From RGIG5579 sp045597125 (lineage in GTDB: Bacteria; Bacillota; Clostridia; Oscillospirales; SIG627): a DNA stretch of 5,940 nt. Position 1 is the first letter of the stretch. Each line of letters starts with the position of its first letter. This document shows, piece by piece, positions 1-5,940 of the stretch. The translations under genes were made by a program, and so were the position numbers. Location of the stretch: the NCBI GenBank assembly GCA_045597125.1, contig JAZODR010000019.1:1-5940 (forward strand). Reading direction: 5' to 3'. The notes beneath the pieces are model-generated. The model did not search any database. It saw only the letters and a program-made list of their open reading frames with translations, and was not told the origin of the DNA.

Positions 1-836
1 ATATGCCCTTCCTGCCCGACGGTACGCCCCTGGATATCGTGCTGAACCCCCTGGGCGTTCCTTCCCGTATGAACATCGGTCAGGTGCTGGAGGTTCACTT
101 GGGTCTGGCTGCCAAGAAGCTGGGCGTTCACTTTATGACCCCTGTGTTCGACGGTGCCAGCGAGAAGGACATTCAGGATCTTCTGGAAGAGGCCGGATGT
201 GCTCCCGACGGTAAGACCGTTCTGTACGACGGTAGAACCGGTGAACCCTTTGACAACCGCGTAACCGTCGGTTATATGTACTACCTGAAGCTCCATCACC
301 TGGTTGACGATAAGATCCACGCCCGTTCCACCGGTCCTTACTCCCTGGTTACTCAGCAGCCTCTGGGCGGTAAAGCTCAGTCCGGCGGACAGAGATTCGG
401 TGAAATGGAAGTTTGGGCCTTGGAGGCATACGGCGCAGCCTACACCCTCCAGGAGATTTTGACCGTCAAGTCCGACGACGTGGTGGGCCGTGTGAAGACC
501 TTCGAGGCGATCGTAAAGGGTCTGAACATTCCTACCCCCGGCGTTCCCGAATCCTTCAAGGTATTGGTTCGCGAGCTGCAGGCTCTGGGCTTGAACATCG
601 AGGTTCTCGACCAAAACAACAACGTTGTGACCCTCAAGGAGATCAGCGAAGAAGAAAGCACCGGTATCCAGACCATCGACCAGTCTGAACTGGGCGAGCA
701 GATCTACGATGCCGAAGATCCCATGTTTGACGACGAGGAAGGCTCTACCGAGTTGACCGAACAGCCCGAGGAAGATCTTTCCGATTATATGGGCTCCGCT
801 TCCGTCTATCAGCCCGAAGACGGAAAAGACGACTAA
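1..836 (+). CDS. rpoB: RNA polymerase beta subunit, C-terminal part (5' end outside the window)
   Basis: This is the last 277 complete codons of RpoB, the beta subunit of RNA polymerase, which with RpoC forms the active-site cleft. The first complete codon is at 3; the two bases before it fit a split GAT (Asp), as expected before Met-Pro-Phe in this family, so the frame continues off the left edge. Visible family landmarks are NPLGVPSRMNIGQ (fragment residues 15-27), the stretch starting RSTGPYSLVTQQPLGG (108-123), and MEVWALEAYGAAYT (135-148), followed by the helix-rich C-terminal region that contacts beta-prime. The rifampicin-binding region is upstream of the window. Residue 127 is Ser in KAQSGGQRFG, where Phe is usual. 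The final 65 residues (213-277) form an acidic tail with 24 Asp/Glu and one Lys. The TAA stop lies 17 bases before rpoC, so the two genes are clearly cotranscribed. Identification is certain. Confidence 0.98.
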   Translation, partial: MPFLPDGTPLDIVLNPLGVPSRMNIGQVLEVHLGLAAKKLGVHFMTPVFDGASEKDIQDLLEEAGCAPDGKTVLYDGRTGEPFDNRVTVGYMYYLKLHHLVDDKIHARSTGPYSLVTQQPLGGKAQSGGQRFGEMEVWALEAYGAAYTLQEILTVKSDDVVGRVKTFEAIVKGLNIPTPGVPESFKVLVRELQALGLNIEVLDQNNNVVTLKEISEEESTGIQTIDQSELGEQIYDAEDPMFDDEEGSTELTEQPEEDLSDYMGSASVYQPEDGKDD

Positions 837-853
837 GACAGGAGGAGAAGAGA

Positions 854-4420
<3,567 letters not shown>

Positions 4421-4460
4421 AATTTCTGTGGAATTTAGAATATTTTGAACAAAGGTTTAT

Positions 4461-4522
4461 GCCGAGTTTTGTGCAAAATGCAGAAAAGCATTTTGCACGG
4501 CTCGGTGAGTGTTGCATTTTTT
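4461..4522 (+). terminator. Long stem-loop after rpoC with delayed T-run; possible terminator or processing site
   Basis: An 11-bp perfect inverted repeat, GTGCAAAATGC (4471-4481) with GCATTTTGCAC (4488-4498), closes a six-base AGAAAA loop. Two possible T-G wobbles extend it, and after a two-base bulge GCCGAG (4461-4466) pairs with CTCGGT (4501-4506), the last pair being a wobble. The T-run TTTTTT (4517-4522) begins ten bases after the stem, too far for a textbook intrinsic terminator. It could give partial termination of rpoBC transcripts, be an RNase processing or mRNA 3'-end stabilising structure, or be a regulatory leader. The position between rpoC and an apparent rpsL promoter favours a boundary function. 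Confidence 0.45.
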
Positions 4523-4540
4523 GAAAAAGTGTGATACTAT
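4512..4540 (+). promoter_or_regulatory. Candidate sigma-A promoter with extended -10 for rpsL
   Basis: A TTGCAT -35-like hexamer (4512-4517; only the first three bases match consensus) is followed after 17 bases by TACTAT (4535-4540; four of six match TATAAT). A TG dinucleotide one base upstream (4532-4533) makes an extended -10, which is common in Gram-positive promoters and can compensate for a weak -35. Transcription would begin near 4546-4548, giving a leader of about 25 bases that contains the rpsL ribosome binding site. It sits just downstream of the stem-loop at 4461-4506, as expected if the str genes are transcribed separately from rpoBC. This is a reading by eye; readthrough from rpoC is also possible. 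Confidence 0.45.
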
Positions 4541-4571
4541 TAAATGAATTTTTGAAGAAAGGAGATGCAAT

Positions 4572-4991
4572 ATGCCAACATTCAACCAATTGGTAAGATT
4601 TGGTCGTCAGAAAGTAACCTACAAGTCCAAGTCCCCCGCTCTTCAGGTAACAATGAACTCTTTGAAAAAAGAGTCTGTTGACATCGCTTGTCCTCAGAAG
4701 CGCGGCGTTTGCACGAAGGTTTCCACCAAGACTCCGAAGAAGCCGAACTCGGCTCTCCGTAAAATTGCAAGAGTCAGACTGACCAATGGTAACGAAGTGA
4801 CTGCTTATATTCCCGGTATTGGTCATAACCTGCAGGAGCACTCTGTAGTTATGATTCGTGGCGGAAGAGTCAAGGACCTTCCCGGTGTCCGTTACCACAT
4901 TATCCGCGGCACTCTGGATACCCAGGGCGTTAACGGAAGAAACCAGGGTCGTTCCAAGTACGGAGCGAAGAGAGCAAAAGCTGCGAAGTAA
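4572..4991 (+). CDS. rpsL: 30S ribosomal protein S12
   Basis: S12 (139 residues) lies at the decoding centre of the small ribosomal subunit and affects translational accuracy. The sequence shows the family core CPQKRGVCTKV (40-50), TPKKPNSALRK (54-64), GHNLQEHSVVMIRGG (84-98) and RVKDLPGVRYH (99-109), and ends in a basic tail. Residues about 25-39 form the extra N-terminal segment also present in Bacillus S12 and absent from E. coli S12, which accounts for the length. Lys56 and Lys101 correspond to the two classical streptomycin-resistance positions (E. coli Lys42/43 and Lys87/88, depending on numbering); both are wild type. Asp102 matches the Asp that is methylthiolated in E. coli. AAAGGAG (4558-4564) lies seven bases before the ATG. 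The gene probably heads an rpsL-rpsG-fusA transcript. Identification is certain. Confidence 0.99.
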   Translation: MPTFNQLVRFGRQKVTYKSKSPALQVTMNSLKKESVDIACPQKRGVCTKVSTKTPKKPNSALRKIARVRLTNGNEVTAYIPGIGHNLQEHSVVMIRGGRVKDLPGVRYHIIRGTLDTQGVNGRNQGRSKYGAKRAKAAK

Positions 4992-5004
4992 GAAGCTCTC
5001 GGTT

Positions 5005-5077
5005 GTGCTTAGCATGTTGTATCATTTTAATTATATGATCTATGCCAAGCACTTCACCGATAGGATTGTCCTATCGG
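5005..5077 (+). promoter_or_regulatory. Structured rpsL-rpsG intercistronic RNA, possible ribosomal-protein autoregulatory element
   Basis: Two stem-loops lie side by side in this gap. The first has three stacked paired segments: GTGCTT (5005-5010) with AAGCAC (5047-5052), GCAT (5012-5015) with ATGC (5042-5045), and ATCAT (5021-5025) with ATGAT (5035-5039), separated by a one-by-one mismatch and an asymmetric internal loop, with a nine-base AT-rich terminal loop. The second is a perfect 9-bp hairpin, CCGATAGGA (5057-5065) with TCCTATCGG (5069-5077), closed by TTG. In E. coli the S12-S7 intercistronic region binds S7 and controls translation of the operon; that element is considered largely limited to Gammaproteobacteria. 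A similar role here is an inference from position and shape. Neither stem is followed by a T-run, so a terminator is unlikely. Confidence 0.45.
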
Positions 5078-5094
5078 AGTACCAAAGATATCAT
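5066..5094 (+). promoter_or_regulatory. Candidate internal promoter ahead of rpsG
   Basis: TTGTCC (5066-5071; four of six match TTGACA) and TATCAT (5089-5094; five of six match TATAAT) are separated by 17 bases. Transcription would start near 5101, about 20 bases before the GTG of rpsG. The -35 hexamer overlaps the loop and right arm of the hairpin at 5057-5077, so the same bases could instead be conserved for RNA structure. In this AT-rich stretch such matches also arise easily by chance, so this is a weak call. Confidence 0.25.
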
Positions 5095-5105
5095 ACTATA
5101 TTATG

Positions 5106-5113
5106 AAGGAGGG
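5106..5113 (+). promoter_or_regulatory. Ribosome binding site that fixes the GTG start of rpsG
   Basis: AAGGAGG (5106-5112) is a near-perfect anti-16S match nine bases before GTG at 5122. The next in-frame Met is residue 31, inside the conserved core, so GTG is the only sensible start. A small hairpin, TCATA (5091-5095) with TATGA (5102-5106), ends on the first base of this site and could modulate access to it. Confidence 0.85.
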
Positions 5114-5121
5114 AAGTTCTA

Positions 5122-5592
5122 GTGCCACGCAGAGGTCAGATTTCCAAAAGAGATGTTCTGCCGGATCCTATCTACGGATCTAAGCTTGTTACCAAATTGG
5201 TAAACAACATTATGCAGGACGGTAAGAAGGGTGTTGCTCAGAAGATCGTTTACGATGCATTTGAAATCGTAAAGGAGAAAACCGGCAACGATCCCCTCGA
5301 AACATTCCAGAAGGCCCTTGAGAACATTATGCCCCAGCTCGAGATTAAAGCAAGAAGAGTTGGCGGTGCAACCTATCAGGTTCCGATTGATGTTCGGCCC
5401 GACAGAAAGCAGACCTTAGGTCTTCGCTGGCTCATCAATTATTCCAGAGCACGCAGCGAGAAGAGCATGTGTGAGAGACTTGCAAACGAAATTATCGACG
5501 CTACCAACGGAATCGGCGGCGCCGTTAAGAAGAGAGAAGACACTCACAAGATGGCAGAAGCAAACAAGGCTTTTGCTCACTACAGATATTAA
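5122..5592 (+). CDS. rpsG: 30S ribosomal protein S7
   Basis: S7 (156 residues) binds the 3' major domain of 16S rRNA, nucleates assembly of the 30S head and lines the E-site. Length and sequence are typical: the N-terminal PRRGQISKRDVLPDPIYGSK arm (2-21), the RRVGGATYQVP segment, the RPDRKQTLGLRWL helix region, and the C-terminal KKREDTHKMAEANKAFAHYR. Translation starts at GTG, supported by a strong ribosome binding site and by the family N-terminus. Leu99 is encoded by TTA (5416-5418), a codon absent from rpoC. The gene follows rpsL after a 130-base structured gap. In E. coli S7 represses its own operon through the equivalent gap; whether that happens here is not known. Identification is certain. 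Confidence 0.99.
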   Translation: MPRRGQISKRDVLPDPIYGSKLVTKLVNNIMQDGKKGVAQKIVYDAFEIVKEKTGNDPLETFQKALENIMPQLEIKARRVGGATYQVPIDVRPDRKQTLGLRWLINYSRARSEKSMCERLANEIIDATNGIGGAVKKREDTHKMAEANKAFAHYRY

Positions 5593-5655
5593 TCGAGTTT
5601 CCGAATGGACGAAAGTTTTTCGGGAAGAATTTAATTGAAGGAAACGGAGCTTACA

Positions 5656-5940
5656 ATGCCGAGAGAGTATCCACTTGAAAGAACCAGAAACATCGGTATC
5701 ATGGCCCATATCGACGCCGGTAAGACTACCACGACTGAGCGTATCCTGTACTATACAGGTAAGACGCACAAGCTTGGTGAGACGCACGACGGTGCCGCTA
5801 CCATGGACTGGATGGAGCAGGAGCAGGAGAGAGGTATTACCATCACTTCCGCAGCTACCACCTGTTTCTGGAGAAACAACAGAATCAACATTATTGACAC
5901 CCCCGGTCACGTTGACTTCACCGTTGAGGTGGAGCGCTCC
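5656..5940 (+). CDS. fusA: Elongation factor G, N-terminal part (3' end outside the window)
   Basis: The first 95 residues of EF-G, the translational GTPase that moves tRNAs and mRNA through the ribosome after peptide-bond formation. The GTPase signatures are all present: P-loop AHIDAGKTT (17-25), the switch I sequence QERGITI (57-63) with the Mg2+-coordinating Thr62, and the G3 motif DTPGH (81-85) with the catalytic His85. The P-loop has the form AHIDAGKTT typical of EF-G, and MDWMEQEQERGITI is an EF-G hallmark that separates it from EF-Tu, LepA and TetM-type proteins. GGAG (5646-5649) lies six bases before the ATG. The gene follows rpsG after 63 bases and continues beyond the right edge. 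Identity is very secure; which EF-G paralogue it might be is settled by the str-operon context. Confidence 0.98.
   Translation, partial: MPREYPLERTRNIGIMAHIDAGKTTTTERILYYTGKTHKLGETHDGAATMDWMEQEQERGITITSAATTCFWRNNRINIIDTPGHVDFTVEVERS

Noticed and set aside
4459..4524. A 21-codon + strand frame running through the stem-loop after rpoC, a possible leader peptide
   Set aside because: The only upstream Shine-Dalgarno-like sequence (AAAGG at 4451-4455) is three bases from the ATG, too close, and the peptide has no regulatory codon run. The frame simply crosses the inverted repeat.
4572..4991. Streptomycin-resistance substitution in S12
   Set aside because: Lys56 and Lys101, the classical resistance positions, are both wild-type Lys, and the neighbouring Pro and Asp residues are normal.
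5057..5077. The perfect 9-bp hairpin as an intrinsic terminator of rpsL
   Set aside because: It is followed by GAGTACCAAAG with no T-run, and the next gene of the same operon begins 45 bases later.
5416..5910. A 164-codon - strand open frame over rpsG and fusA
   Set aside because: In register with both sense genes and ended by the single TTA codon of rpsG; a codon-use shadow.

Overview
The window is a conserved housekeeping block of a Gram-positive bacterium: the 3' part of rpoB, complete rpoC, complete rpsL, complete rpsG and the 5' part of fusA, all on the + strand. This is the classic rpoBC-str arrangement of transcription and translation genes. Several features point to Bacillota, most likely class Clostridia (perhaps Oscillospirales): RpoC is 1188 residues and lacks the large trigger-loop insertion of Proteobacteria, S12 carries the roughly 14-residue N-terminal insertion seen in Bacillus S12, Shine-Dalgarno sequences are strong (GGAGGAG, AAGGAGG), and Pro is mostly encoded by CCC. 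The genus cannot be fixed from the window. There is no mobile element, CRISPR array, tRNA, rRNA or recognisable novel gene system.

Layout: rpoB runs from the left edge to 836. After 17 bases with a strong ribosome binding site, rpoC occupies 854-4420. A 151-base gap (4421-4571) holds a long stem-loop (4461-4506), a T-run, and an extended -10 promoter candidate (4512-4540) just ahead of rpsL (4572-4991). In Bacillus subtilis an L7Ae-type gene lies between rpoC and rpsL; here there is none. A 130-base gap (4992-5121) is rich in structure: a three-segment stem-loop (5005-5052), a perfect 9-bp hairpin (5057-5077) and a small hairpin next to the ribosome binding site of rpsG, which starts with GTG (5122-5592). 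A 63-base gap leads to fusA (5656 to the right edge), seen only as the first 95 residues of its GTPase domain.

The genes work together in a simple way. RpoB and RpoC form the catalytic core of RNA polymerase, S12 and S7 are small-subunit ribosomal proteins at the decoding centre and the head, and EF-G drives translocation. The layout suggests that rpoBC transcription may be reduced or processed in the rpoC-rpsL gap while rpsL-rpsG-fusA is restarted from its own promoter.

The coding regions are ordinary. The material worth a second look is in the two intergenic gaps (possible autoregulatory RNA, and a motif shared ahead of rpsL and rpsG) and in a few residues of the polymerase, notably Thr83 of RpoC at a position known to influence fidaxomicin sensitivity.
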